From assembly GCA_940671915.1 (NCBI GenBank), contig CALNVZ010003426.1:18074897-18138896 (forward strand): a stretch of DNA of 64,000 nucleotides, written 5' to 3'. Made by a program: the position numbers and the translations under genes. This stretch comes from Paracentrotus lividus. Lineage: Eukaryota; Echinodermata; Echinoidea; Camarodonta; Echinidae. Positions 11,747-22,938 of the stretch are shown in pieces (within the stretch, counting starts at the first letter, position 1; the number at the start of each line of letters is the position of its first letter). The notes under the pieces are model-generated. The model was not told the DNA's origin and ran no database searches. It saw only the letters and a program-made list of their open reading frames with translations.

Positions 11747-14700
11747 AGTTAAGTTATCAGGTATATGTAATCAAGCAACAACCAACAAAGACACAAAACA
11801 ATCGAACCTCAAAATTAAAAGCAACCAATTAAATATTTCATGACTACTTACAGTAGCTAGAGATAAGTTAAATGGCATATTTCCTTTTTGAATTCGATAG
11901 GCAAGGCATTCCAAATATATAAATAAGGCCACAGGTGAGATGTACAAATTATCACATTAGCAAAATCCGAAATTCATATATTTTCATAACAGAACAATTA
12001 TGTAAAGAAATATGTCTTTGATTGATTGCAATTAATGATGATCTTTATAAAAGACTTGAAAAAGCTGAAGATAGGATTTCATTTATTTTCAAGACTTTTG
12101 CCAATTTGAGGATTACTTTGATCTCTTCCTTACCTGCTGAATCCTAGCTCTTTTTTATAACACCACAGAACAGAGGGTCTTGCCTTCACTACAGCTTTGG
12201 ACAGCATATGGTGCAAAATCACCACCTAAGACAGTGAAAAAGAGATAATAATTCATTAACATACACAAGAACACAACACACAATACTTTCCCTTTACTAC
12301 ATGTGGTGCAAAAATACCACCTAAGAGAATGAAACAAGATGGGGTCAAAAATAAATGATAAACACTACAATATTTAAAGGAATAAAACTTGATTAAGAAT
12401 GGTCTCTGATGAAATAACAGAAATCAAAGAAAGTTGCTGTCAAAAGTTCCAAGTGAAATCAGCCAGTTGTTCCATGTATTTGAAACACATCTATATTCAG
12501 GATTCAAGCAGATCCACAGGGAATGAAGAATTTCCATAATTCAATCTCTGTGCCATCTCAAGTCCAGCAGCGGCTGACCCCGATGTTATGTGACTCTATC
12601 CTCCCTTAAATTCAATCATCATGTTTTGAATGCTGTTGGAGTATTGTAATAACATTAAGAACACAATCAGAGTGCATTTAGAATGCACTTAGAATGCATT
12701 TAGACTCTGAATGTACTTTGAATTAATTTAGAATGCATTTAGAATGCACTTTAAATACAATTTGAATGATATTCAGCAGAACATTTGAGCCAGCCACAAG
12801 AATGAGCTCAGATATCTGGAATGCACTCAGGATGGAATCAGATTTTTTTTTTTGTGACTGAGGTATTTAATTTTATTTTATTATAACCTTATTTCTTCAT
12901 CAAAATAATTGAATTGAATTGAATTGAATTGGTTTTATTAATCTTCATCATCGCAGCCGTTAGGCCGAATTGTGACAAGTTTACAAACAATAAAAGTGGT
13001 AATTATATAAATATTATATCATTATTACAATAAAACATATATCATGCAAACAAAATGATATCCTTAATTAAATGACACATAAGAATATTCATAATGACAG
13101 AAAGATAGTAAATTTAAGATCATTTGTGATGATGAATTAAAAAGAGTCAAATAAACTGATAAATGATATAAGGCGATTTAGGTATAAAGAAACAGTATAA
13201 ATAAGCAGATATCCTAATAGTCTAAGGAGTTCATTTTAAATGGTTTTTACGCCGGGCAAACAATATCTTATAGTATAAATTATTGGGTAGCAAAACTCGA
13301 TGATCAAAAAAGCTTGTAAATCAGAAATGTGAATTGGCCTAATACCCATGGTAACTAAGGAAACAAAAAAAAAACACTTCAAGTCTTAAGTATTAATTTA
13401 TGCCTCATCCTACTTTACCAAGAGATACAGCCAATTTCATGACAGCTTGATATGGGTCAAAGCCAAAAGTATTGTTCACTTTGGTCAAATTTTCAAATTG
13501 GTAGTTATATCTAGCATTATATATCTTATGAAAACTGAGATTTCATAGATTTCGGAAATGTATATATCCAATATGAAAGACTGCCGACTGTCTTGTAAAA
13601 TGACTTTGACTGTAAAAATAGCACCCTCTCTGCGCGACGGGACGGAAAATGTACGTTTAATTAATTTACATTAAAACCTAAAATGTTAGGGCAATATCAA
13701 GTTTTATTATGGAATACCCTTTCTAGGAGCATTTTATTCCTGAGAAAAAAATTCAAAATTATTTTGTATTAAGGGTCAAAATTCACATTTTGGGGGCAAA
13801 AAAATAGTGTTTTTTCAGGTTTTTTTGTACTTTGACACATAATTGTTATTTTTTTTCTATGAAAAACACAAGATGGGTCACCCATGTTCTAGAATGTATT
13901 AATTTATTAGTGGAGCTCTACATCCTTGCCACTAAATGAAATGATACTCCACTCATAAGAAAAATATGACGTTTCAACATTTTCCGTCCCGTCGCGCTTT
14001 CAGGTCTCTACATTGACCCAACACAGATAGTTATGTATGGGCCTGTAATATATTTTTTTGCATTTAAGCCAATTTTGAGAGGGCTAGAAAACAAACAAAT
14101 AATAAATCTATGCATCCAAATTGTTATTATTGTGTAAAATAGTGTCATGAGATTCAGCTTTCAAAATATTGGTGAAAGATCACAGGATACACAAGGTCAA
14201 ATCTAAGGTCAAAATAAAGGTCAAAAGGTCATGAGACGTCATAGTGCCGCTACATTTGAAATAATAACTTTTTCAGATAGTCTATTTAATTCCCTTTTCA
14301 TTGATACCATTTGTACTTAATTTGGATCATTAGTTCTCTCGCTATGGTGATTTGAAAATTTGTGACAAAAAAGTCAATTTTTTTCCCTTCCCTGAGTTCC
14401 CATTCACTTTGTACATAGAACATATTTTCCGTCCTGTCGCGCGACGGGACGGAATTGACATGCCTTTAGGAAATCGTCTATAAATCGTAATTTTTTAGAT
14501 TTAATTGCTATCTCTTTTTAACTAGTGATCTATGGGACAGCAGGGAATAATTTTACTTCTCAAATTTGATTAGCAGTTTTGGGTGGATGGCGAAATACTT
14601 TGAACGAAGTATGTACAGTCCTATGTAAAATAGTTGCTACACAAAAGAAATTTTGTGTAGCAATCATACAAAAATGCGTAGCAAATTGCGATGCGATACC

Positions 14701-15304
14701 AGGAAAATTATTCCCTGGGACAGTAACAAATAGACACCACCTGACATGGCCAGCCTTGCTTAGTAACTTTGATAGAATTCTTGTTTGAATCTTCTTTTAA
14801 AAAACCAGTGATATTTTCATTCCGTCCCGTCGCGCAACTATAATTCGATGTTGCCATGAAAACGAAACGTATTTCAAAAAAAAATTTTTTGCAGATGGAT
14901 ACTTTCAAGTAAGCTTGACATATTAGTGAGGGTAAATGGCAGCTAAAATATTAATTTTTCTTTTTGTGAGCATAAATTCCGTCCCGTCGCGGTCCCTTAT
15001 TTTTGGCTTTGACCCATATGTTTACATGATGGTAATTTACGGTATTATAATTAAAATAATAGAGCAATGATGTGAATTGCACTGAAATGGGCTATCTGCC
15101 ATACTTTCATTATTCTACCATGTATATTTTTAACTTATAAATTTTTAAAACTTTAATATATAAATAAAAGAAAGAAACAAACAAACAAGTAGTTACCTGA
15201 TCTTTGCCTTTGTCACCGACGACCACGAACAGTGACCTATGACCTAAGGTCACGCCATTCTCGATCTGCACCCTGATGCGATTGTCAATCTTCTTGCGAA
15301 CCAT
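11297..15304 (-). CDS. NAT10: NAT10 RNA cytidine acetyltransferase, N-terminal part (3 coding exons)
   Basis: NAT10 (yeast Kre33, bacterial TmcA) is the nucleolar enzyme that makes N4-acetylcytidine in 18S rRNA and some tRNAs, using acetyl-CoA and ATP. Three minus-strand exons, 15304-15197, 12225-12134 and 11468-11297, join in phase to encode residues 1-124. They read MVRKKIDNRIRV, then VVILHHMLSKAVVKARPSV, then MKQLQKKIKSG and DDPFELFIAATNIRYCYY, ending GMCVLQ. This follows the conserved NAT10 amino terminus residue by residue from the start Met. Every boundary has AG/GT. The helicase-like and GNAT domains are not in the window; I found no next exon in 10026-11296, so the gene continues off the left edge. 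An AG acceptor 18 bases before the ATG implies a non-coding 5' exon further right. Partial gene; identity is secure. Confidence 0.95.
11700..11744. repeat. Poly-A tract, about 45 bases
   Basis: A homopolymer inside the NAT10 intron between coding exons 2 and 3. No retroelement body is visible on its 5' side, so it is listed only as a simple repeat. Confidence 0.8.
12134..12225 (-). CDS. NAT10: NAT10 coding exon 2 (residues 37-67, part)
   Basis: A 92-base exon between acceptor CACTGTCTTAG and donor GTAAGG. It encodes VVILHHMLSKAVVKARPSV then LWCYKKELGFS, with the last Ser codon split 2+1 with the next exon. This is too short and too far from an ATG to be seen as an open reading frame; it was found by looking for the residues missing between exons 1 and 3. 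It lies just outside the visible part of the duplication, whose left edge is cut by the window start. Confidence 0.93.
15197..15304 (-). CDS. NAT10: NAT10 coding exon 1 (residues 1-36)
   Basis: The exon contains the start ATG (complement of 15302-15304) in good context (AAGATGG) and ends in KGKDQ before donor GTAACT. It is 108 coding bases, phase 0 at its 3' end. The same exon begins 18 bases further upstream at acceptor TTATCACAG, so its first bases are 5' UTR. The frame is fully open and matches the family, unlike the other copy at 2878-2985. Confidence 0.94.
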
Positions 15305-16311
15305 CTTGCACCGCTTCAGTCTCTGTGATAAATTTAAAATAGTTCTGTTCATTTCAAGAATCGTTACTAATTCTGTCTTTTGATTGGTTGAAAAGGCAGT
15401 CATGTTCTTAAAATCTTAATCACATATTGCACAAGGCTTGTATGGGGAACAGTACAGTTGTTTTGGCCATTACACCATATGAAAATGTGCAAATTGTTTT
15501 TAAAAAAAGAAGTGCATGCAACAATCCGGATTGGCTACTAGCGATTTGAAATTGATCTCTTCATGTTACAGGGAACTGGAGTAATGGTATATTTGCAGTA
15601 CGTAGCTAGGTACGGTCACCACCCTGAAGTGTGTAATCGCTCATGTTTCACAAAGATCCAAGTGTAATCATAATGCATCCCTACATACATGTTTGCATAC
15701 TGTAGGGTAGCCAGAGCAGCTAGGTAGACACAACGGGCATGGTTCTAAACTTACAGAGAAACTAGAAAGTATCAACTTGACACGATGATTGCCTGGGAGG
15801 TACTGCCTTGAGATTGCATACTTTCAATCTCAGGGGTTTATTTTACATATAATATATTCACATGTCCATATGATATGTATAAAATGTAAAATATTTGATC
15901 TTGAACCCAGATAGGTTACAAATAAAGGAGATAAATGAATATGCATAGATTCTATGAATATAAATGAGCTTCTACTGAATATACATAATCTCATCATCAG
16001 GATTGAACCAATAAAAGTACAAGAGCATAGCTACGGATTGAGCATGAGTAGGAACAAAAGAGACATGGATGGGAGAGTGAACAGAGGAATGTCAATGGAG
16101 GTGAAGAAAGAAAAGGATGGAATCTGTTGACTATGAGAGGAATGTAAATAAAGACATGATCAGGATGAGAGGATGATCACAAGATGATCAATCATAAGTT
16201 TACAAATATACATATTACAGCTCTACAATACTATTGTCACTGTTGATCATTTCCAAGTGTTGGACCTAAAAGTGCGGATGAATATTATTTTTCTGGATTT
16301 CTATGACGTTA

Positions 16312-16499
16312 GGCGCCTTCTCCAAACAAAGTGCGTCAGTTTCCCGCAGCTTCCTGATCCAACGCGAGAAACAATCGGCTTTCTGCTTTTAACGTGTATA
16401 AGCCGTATTAAGATTTCGGGATTCTATTCAAAAGCCGATAAATCGTCTTGTGGTATAAAAGACGCGGGAAGCTGACGCACTTTGTTTGGAGAAGGCGCC
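16312..16499. mobile_element. Harbinger-like MITE (copy 2), 188 bp
   Basis: Perfect outer termini GGCGCCTTCTCC and GGAGAAGGCGCC open 36-bp inverted repeats with one mismatch. The element is flanked by direct TTA repeats (16309-16311 and 16500-16502). A 3-bp TWA target duplication is characteristic of PIF/Harbinger. A second inner inverted repeat centres on TCGGCTTT and AAAGCCGA. There is no coding capacity, so it would be mobilised in trans. The superfamily is inferred from the target duplication and length only. Confidence 0.65.
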
Positions 16500-19400
16500 T
16501 TACTGTTTTTACAAATGAATAATTGCACGGAAAGGATTTGCCACAGTTTCTTTTCTCTAAATGGGCGAGAAAGTGAAGGTATGAGTCAATTTTTCAGAGC
16601 TTTCTGCAATATTTTGCTTGTTTATTTATATGTATCTTAAGAGTCTAGTGTAGTTCAGTGCATCAATGATTTTACGTTAGAATTGGGGTAGTTTGTCATG
16701 TGTCATTGTATACGATACTTTCCACTTTTGATGTCAACATATCTACTGCTGGGACATTTCCATTTTACATATTTTTGAGCACATAGAAATCAATGTTACT
16801 TTTGCCCCTTTTTTCACAAGTTATCCCCCCCCTAAATCAACTTAAGTTAAGTATAAATTATTTGTGTGAAAATGAGATGTTCAAGATTATCTCACGACAT
16901 GACTTGTAAATCACTGGATACAATGGACACATCTTTTCGAATTTCATGTTCATGTTGTCCAGGCGAGGCTATTTCATTGTTTTTTTTATGATAATCCAAA
17001 GTTGTGGATTTTATTTAAATAAAATTTGATTTGATGTGATTTGATTTATAAAACCAGTGTCACTTCCTCTACACACTTTATTACTTAATCAAAGTGAAAA
17101 CGAGGAAATTATACTCATGTCAGTAATGCCATGCACATTATATTAATTTAAGAGACATGAACTTCATGATGAAGAGAGTTGAGGGTTTTCACTTTTCAGA
17201 ATTCAGGCTCACGACACAAAAACAGCAAAAATCACTCCTTTTCGATAACTTTTTCAAATTGGCATGAGGCATGAAATTGTGAGATGAGGTGCTAAGGCTT
17301 AATTTTCACACCGAGGGCGTGAGACCTGGTAGGTTTGAGTTTTTTGAGTGCTTACAATCCACCTTCAATGCCGATTCCAGAGCTAACGCAGATATCATGA
17401 GATGGGACCAAAGCAAAACTCCACTCTCAAGAACACGCTCAATTATTCTTCATTTGCTCAACATAATTAGATAAACACATTCATATTACAGGTGATTTAG
17501 GATGCATCTTGTTAAATGTATGTATAGTAAATAAAAAAAAAAAGTTTTAAAATGACATTTATTCATACTTACACAATTTTTTTCAGAAGAAGAGAAGCAG
17601 ACTTGTTTTCTACACACGTGTGTGTGTGTACGTACGTGTGTAATGAATGCAAATTGAAAATAAAACGCCCTCTTTCGATACGGCTCGCCAATATTCAACA
17701 ATCCTTTTTGTGCTGTTTTGTTTATTTTTGATGTTGTTGTTGTTTTTTTTTAACCTAAATATTGATACTTTTGCCATCAATTATTATTAGGGTTGGGCAA
17801 ATAATGACTTTTTTCAGAAAAGTTATGTCAAACAAGTTGTTTCTATAGTCAAATTTGATGTAGAATCCAAAAATGACAATGATTTAATTTGTGTACAATG
17901 AAGTCTGACGTCGCTAAAGTGCAAAAAACCAAAATAGTGTATTTTGCCCATTCATCACACACTTTATAGGTATAAACCGGTTTTATTTTGTTTCTTTATG
18001 GATTTTGATGGTTTAAAAGCTCAAATCTGACAATTTTATCATGACCAAATGTACCTAGTATGGTTATAGGTGTTAATTAGTGAGGTGATTTTTGCTCGAT
18101 ATTGACTGAAACTAACTACCAAACTACACTAACAGTCAACTTAGGTAGGATTAATCTTGTTGGATTAATCATGTTGGGTTCCCTGACACCCAAAAGACAT
18201 ATAAAAACGCAATAAAAGTGGTTTAAACGTATAAAAAGTATGATAATTGGGCATAATACGCTATTTTGGCGGCCATTTTGTTTTTTTTGCACTTTAGCGA
18301 AGTAAGACGTCATCGTATGCAAAAATAATTGTCATTTTCAGTTTCTACGTCGAATTTTACTATAAAAACAACTTGTTTGAAAAAAAAAAGTTGAGATTCG
18401 CCCAACCCTATTATTATACAGATAGATATTTATTACCAGTACTCTGAATTAACCCAATTTATAGACGGTTGGGCTGTTCTGTGCTCATCATGACACAAAA
18501 ATCAAACACAGGAAAAAATATAGGTCTATATTAAAAAGCCAACATAATTATACAGAGATCATTGCATGGAGATAGTAGCCTACACCAAAGACCAGGAACA
18601 TATCAGCCCTAGCTGAATATATAAACATCCAAACCCATTGGTGTTAAATTTACAGTTTGGGTGTTAAAATACCCTGCTTAAACTGGTGTGTGTATTAACA
18701 CCACATGCTGGTGTCAATTTGACACTGTGCATGGGTGTCAATTCCCTATCTGACAGCATGAGGGAAAGCTCTTCCTCCTCCATGCTGACACCATGGGCGT
18801 TGATTTGATACTATGTCTTGTTGGCGTTGATTTAACACAAATCGGTGTAGATGCATATAAATGCTGGGCAGTGAAGTTAAACAAGCTACACCAGCTTTTT
18901 CTGTTAAAAAATATTTAGTTTACTTCATGAACTAAATTTACAGCTATTTTTGTTATTGATATTTATAAATAAACTATATCAAATGATATTACTTTTATCT
19001 GCAAAAATTGCAACAAAGTGATTTTTCAAATGTTTATAATTATGTAGGCCTATATTATATGAAATCCCATGAGAATTGTAATGACATTTCAAAAGAAAAG
19101 TGATATTTTTCATGAAATTCAACATTCATGAATAACGTTTTTCTATACTGAAAACTTATACTTAAAATCTTTGTTTTTTGTATCTCTAGATGGGGTGCTG
19201 ATGGGCCACATAAGCTCATTTGCATAATTTGCATAAAATTACAAAATGACACACAGCCTATAATCTTTGTTTATATGAATCAATACTACTGCTCAGTAAC
19301 TTTTGTTGTGAAGAAAAACAAGTTATCACCAACCCCTGTCTGTAATATTCAAATGTTGACGTCATGACCAAAGTGCCCATATTACCTGCATGTGCAGGTA

Positions 19401-19653
19401 ATATGGGCAAATGTATTTAATGTATTTTTTAAAACTACAATTACTCTACTATGCCTGGAATTTGCTTAAAATGTTGAAAATCATTAACTTTAAGATATCA
19501 TTTGAAATTATAAGACCCTTCAGTAAATACTTTGACTAGATATTTAATTTAAATTTGTGCTTGTTTGACTTATATATAGATATTATATTATATTCATTAT
19601 ACAAATCAATATAGGCCTACAATAATTTTTTTTCTATTAATGATATACTGTAA

Positions 19654-19702
<49 letters not shown>

Positions 19703-21675
19703 TAGCGAAGAGATTGATGCCTCATCCCAATACCAAGTACCTGAATCATTTCCGCCATTTTGGACTGCCTATATTACCTGCACTAATTGTTGCTATATCA
19801 GGAAAGCATTCAATGCCACATTGCACCCCTTCACTATAACAAATTGACCTGTACACGCCATTATGATCAAAATGAAGCTATAATAGCTTACTAAATATAC
19901 AAACAATTGAGGTTACCCCCTCAAACACTTTTTTCTCCATTACATTCTGTGAAATATCAAGTTTTACATCAGGGTAAAAAAAACTGCGTAATTTTTTTCA
20001 ACCTACCTTGTTGGTTTTCAGCAATTTTCTCAGAGAAATTTCGGCATCAGATGCTCTCACGACGATAGATTTTCGTAAGCAGTTCATATGAACAACATAT
20101 GGCGCTCACACCGGTCACCGGTCACCGGTCACGACATGATTTGCTTCACGTAGCCCATTACCTGCTAGCCCATATCACCTGCATGTACCCTACGTATTGA
20201 TGCAATAGCATATTGCCATCAATATAGCTTGGCCAAAGTTATGAAGAAAACAGTTTCTTAACAAATAAAGTGAATATTTATCATAAAACAATATAAAAAA
20301 AGCATGGCAAGTTGTGCCCCTATGACATCACAGGTGTTGCCAATTCGGTATAGCGATCAATTATTTTGTGCATCATAAAGATATTCATAACTTTCTTATT
20401 ATTAGTCCGATTTTCTTCAAACTTTTGTAAATCTGTTATTCTAATTTTTCTGATTTTTATAAAAGCAACTTATTTTGGGTCCAAACCTTTCCTTTAAAAA
20501 TGGCTTAAGTTACAGCAATGATGATTTTAAACATTGGGAGTCATCCCCTTCTTGGAGCAGGAAATTTGAATAATTTTTTTCCAAAATAATGAAATATCAA
20601 AGAAAAAGTGAATCAATGACATCAACATCTCGTTTATTGAATAATGCATGAGACTATGCACAGAGCTGTTTTATCAGAAAAGTAAAACTTAAAAATCGTA
20701 ATTTTGTTATTTTTATCCGATATCTTGATGAATTTTTCAGGGTTATACTTGAATGGGTCTATCAGGCTACATTTCAATTCAAATCATCTGAATTTCAGCC
20801 TGGTGTCCTCCTTTAACCCACACTCCAGGCCAATTAAAGCCTATAATTGACCCGTGAGTCCGAGTCGGAATTCGGGTCAATCGGAGCCTTTAAATCTTTG
20901 CCATACTTTCCTAGTCAATTTGACCCCGAGAGAAGATTCACTCTTTTTTTAAAACCAAAATCTGATTCAATCGGAGGCTTTGGCCCCAAATCCGGGTGAC
21001 ATTGACCCGGAAAGTGTGGCCCAATGAACCCAGAATCAGGTTACGAATTACAATAATCACCGGTCTCCCCTATTATGACAGTATTGCTCACATCAAATAG
21101 CCCCTGCTTTAAAAATTGTATTCGCCACACCTCTCATTCACCCAAATTATGACTTTGTTCAAGCAGTTTACCGCCCCCTCTCCGTCTCGATTTATTTATT
21201 TATTTTATTTATTTTTGTTTGTTTGTATATCTTATTGAATCAGAAACACATTCATAACATATCAGATTGATGGAATCGAAAAGAAAGTTTAACTGCCTAC
21301 TGTGATTAATCTAATTAGGCAAACATCATTTCGAATCTGAGTGCCAAATGTGTGTTATAGGTCCTTACCATCGAAAAGCCTCAGTTACCATGGTATTACC
21401 ATATTAATACCATGCTTCTCATTATATCCTGTTCTTATGAAAGGCTTCTTTTCATAATAATATAGGTCGGGATCGAGGACACATGCATGCATACATACAT
21501 GCATCTATTGTAGAACTTACATCATATTACGGATCAATATTGTATGGTCAGTGGTCAACATGTAGCACTGTTCATTTCTCTCTTTCTGTTTGTGTTTTTG
21601 CATCATTATGTCATGCTTTTAAATTGTATGTCATCTTTTGTATTGTATACAACATGTATTCTTTTTGGTCAAATA

Positions 21676-21736
<61 letters not shown>

Positions 21737-22059
21737 GTCAATAATATTGTTTAGTAAAAAAATGACGATGTTTTGTACGCATTTTAGTTTCCAGAACGGT
21801 AATACCGTTGAAATGCAAAAATCTCTTATATAACACAATTTTTTTTTTCTGTGACGAAGATTCTTCTAGAATCGAAAGCTCATGCATTTTTTTTACTTTA
21901 TTTACTCCACTAGCTCTTTCTTATTGATAAGTAGTTTCAGCCGTTCCCTTTCCCCCCCCTTTTTTTTTGCATACAAAAAATTATCCATGGACAAAGAAGA
22001 TGAATAAAACCCTTCAAAATCGGGGACGAATGACGTACAGAAAAAAACACTTGCATGGC

Positions 22060-22500
22060 TTCTATTCTTGATAACATGTCTTTTGATAATCAAGAAAAAA
22101 TGATTAATATTGCCTTTCGAGACCCGTTTCAAGCATATTATAATGATAAAGAATAGCGGATTATTGACCTGTCTTTTAATATCAAGGATAAAGATAATAG
22201 TTTCTTATACAACTGACATGCCTAGTATTGTGATACTAAAAGATTAAAGGAATAACGAAATCTTGACTTGTTTTTTTAATAACCAAGGACAAAGATTATC
22301 GTTTTCTTATTCAACAGACGACATGTCCAGCATTGTGATGCTTACCAGATGAATAAAACGCATTTTTACTTACCTTTTTTTATAATCAAGAACAAGATTG
22401 TCGCTTTCTTATAGCTGGCATGTCCAGCGTTATAATGCTTACAAAATTCTTTACTTGTCTTTTAATAAGCAAAGCCAAAGAATATTTTTGTAAGCATCTA
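22060..22500. repeat. Minisatellite of about 100 bp, five diverged units
   Basis: Units share CTTTTAATAA, CAAGGACAAAGATTATCG, TTTCTTAT, and then CATGTCCAGCATTGTGATG with GCTTAC. They begin near 22070, 22163, 22262, 22366 and 22455. The array starts just after the end of duplication copy 2, exactly where copy 1 is broken by Ns, and so probably caused the assembly break. Confidence 0.7.
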
Positions 22501-22573
22501 ATGCATGTGTGTAAGATAATGATAATCTTAGATTATCGCTATTTCACACACATGCATTAGATGCTTACAAAAT
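22485..22573. repeat. Short palindrome
   Basis: Arms of about 30 bases, TTTTGTAAGCATCTAATGCA and TGCATTAGATGCTTACAAAA, around an AT-rich loop. It abuts the minisatellite and shares its GCTTACAAAA end, so it may have arisen from two inverted units. Confidence 0.7.
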
Positions 22574-22750
22574 ATTGATAAACGCAAAATTATCCAAGTC
22601 GCGAGGACCTTTTTTGAAGACTCAATGCTATGTTTGTATCCACAAATTTGAATGACTTTGATTCAGTAGGGGACTGACTGCTCGGAGATTTACATTATTT
22701 CTCAAGGTCTCTAAACGTCGGGGGGGGGGTGGGGGGGGGGAGGTCGTTGT

Positions 22751-22938
22751 CAATGTCATCAAGACTTTAGCCAAGGCACTCGGCGCAATGTATTGCCCAA
22801 AATGCGCCAAACGAGTCTGATACATAAGACTGTCATGCGAGCAGTCAGTGCAAATATGTATGATAGTCTTAGTATTCAGACTCGTTTGGTGCATTTTGGA
22901 AATAAAAGCGCCGAGTGCCTTGCGCTAAAGGCTATGTC
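22751..22938. mobile_element. MITE-like inverted repeat, about 185 bp
   Basis: Arms contain CTTTAG, AAGGCACTCGGCGC and CCAAACGAGTCTGA, mirrored on the right as TCAGACTCGTTTGG, GCGCCGAGTGCCTT and CTAAAG. No open reading frame of note. A G-rich run (22721-22741) lies immediately to its left. Confidence 0.6.

Larger units (their letters stand above)
12311..22013. repeat. Large direct duplication, copy 2
   Basis: Partner of 1-10000. It carries the intact NAT10 exon 1 and runs without a gap into unique sequence on the right, where a roughly 100-bp minisatellite begins almost exactly where copy 1 breaks off. Apart from NAT10 exon 1 and the small elements listed separately, I see no coding exon in it; long Asn and Ile runs in reading frames here come from AAT repeats. 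Confidence 0.95.

Noticed and set aside
22628..22894. Minus-strand frame with a Pro run
   Set aside because: The Pro run is the G tract on the plus strand, and the rest is an inverted repeat.
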